From assembly GCA_016235025.1 (NCBI GenBank), contig JACRMV010000001.1, positions 558,001 through 622,000 on the forward strand: DNA of 64,000 nt. The letters run 5' to 3'. The notes under the pieces are model-generated. The model was not told the DNA's origin, did not search any database, and was given only the letters and a program-made list of their open reading frames with translations. The stretch is from Rhodocyclales bacterium (GTDB lineage: Bacteria; Pseudomonadota; Gammaproteobacteria; Burkholderiales; Rhodocyclaceae). Shown here piece by piece: positions 63,112 to 64,000 of this stretch (position 1 is the stretch's first letter; every line of letters begins with the position of its first letter). The position numbers and the translations under genes are program-made.

Positions 63112-64000
<889 letters not shown>

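Overview
The window is about 64 kb of high-GC chromosome from a betaproteobacterium. The best guess is a Rhodocyclales/Sterolibacteriaceae-type organism, judged from gene content and gene order only: the tyrA–aroA-cmk–rpsA–ihfB–lapA–lapB–rfaE1–rfaD–cysM run, and a TCA supercluster with mdh/acnB divergent from a GntR regulator and sdhCDAB–sdhE–gltA–sucAB–lpd. No rRNA or tRNA gene was found.

Layout. 1-8.6 kb: aromatic amino acid, CMP kinase, ribosomal S1, IHF, LPS assembly (lapAB) and heptose genes, ending in cysM. 8.7-14 kb: a nitronate monooxygenase-like enzyme, recQ, a periplasmic ATP-dependent DNA ligase and an AEC transporter. 14-20.1 kb: a NYN/LOTUS protein, a methyltransferase, a pabB-pabC fusion and a copA-copB copper pair, tightly packed. 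20.1-23.5 kb: a small accessory island with a toxin-antitoxin pair and a duplicated antitoxin fragment, a RelE/ParE remnant, an AT-rich secreted protein, an IS110/IS1111-type remnant and an integron-like gene cassette with attC sites. 23.5-41 kb: the TCA cluster and zapE. 41-50.9 kb: housekeeping genes (bcp/prxQ, slyD-like, ankyrin, tatD, holB, tmk, mltG, ygfZ, NRDE, an L,D-transpeptidase-GNAT fusion, tadA, trhP). 50.9-57 kb: ccdAB, ettA, a second lone integron cassette, and a GMC oxidoreductase with its small Tat-exported partner. 57-64 kb: sodC, an rRNA methyltransferase-like gene, a DEAD-box helicase, a gamma-carbonic anhydrase, a HupE/UreJ pair, ftsB and a partial eno.

The most unusual signal is a dispersed repeat of about 25 bp with the core GTCGGCGCTGGCGATACGGC behind an A-run. 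It occurs about 20 times in 64 kb. Nine copies are intergenic, all in the same orientation. Eleven lie inside real, often conserved genes (aroA, lapB, pabB, copA, acnB, GntR, sucB, ygfZ, NRDE, L,D-transpeptidase, trhP). In genes it is always read as KVGAG(D/E)TA in one orientation or (A)VSPAPTF in the other. A ~68-bp long form occurs once between genes (12.87 kb) and once in frame inside pabB (16.75 kb). Two copies, each joined to the same hairpin, bracket the accessory island as ~60-bp direct repeats. The second signal is a set of integron attC sites and lone cassettes with no integrase gene in the window, plus an IS of the type that targets attC. All family assignments come from reading the sequence; no database search was run.
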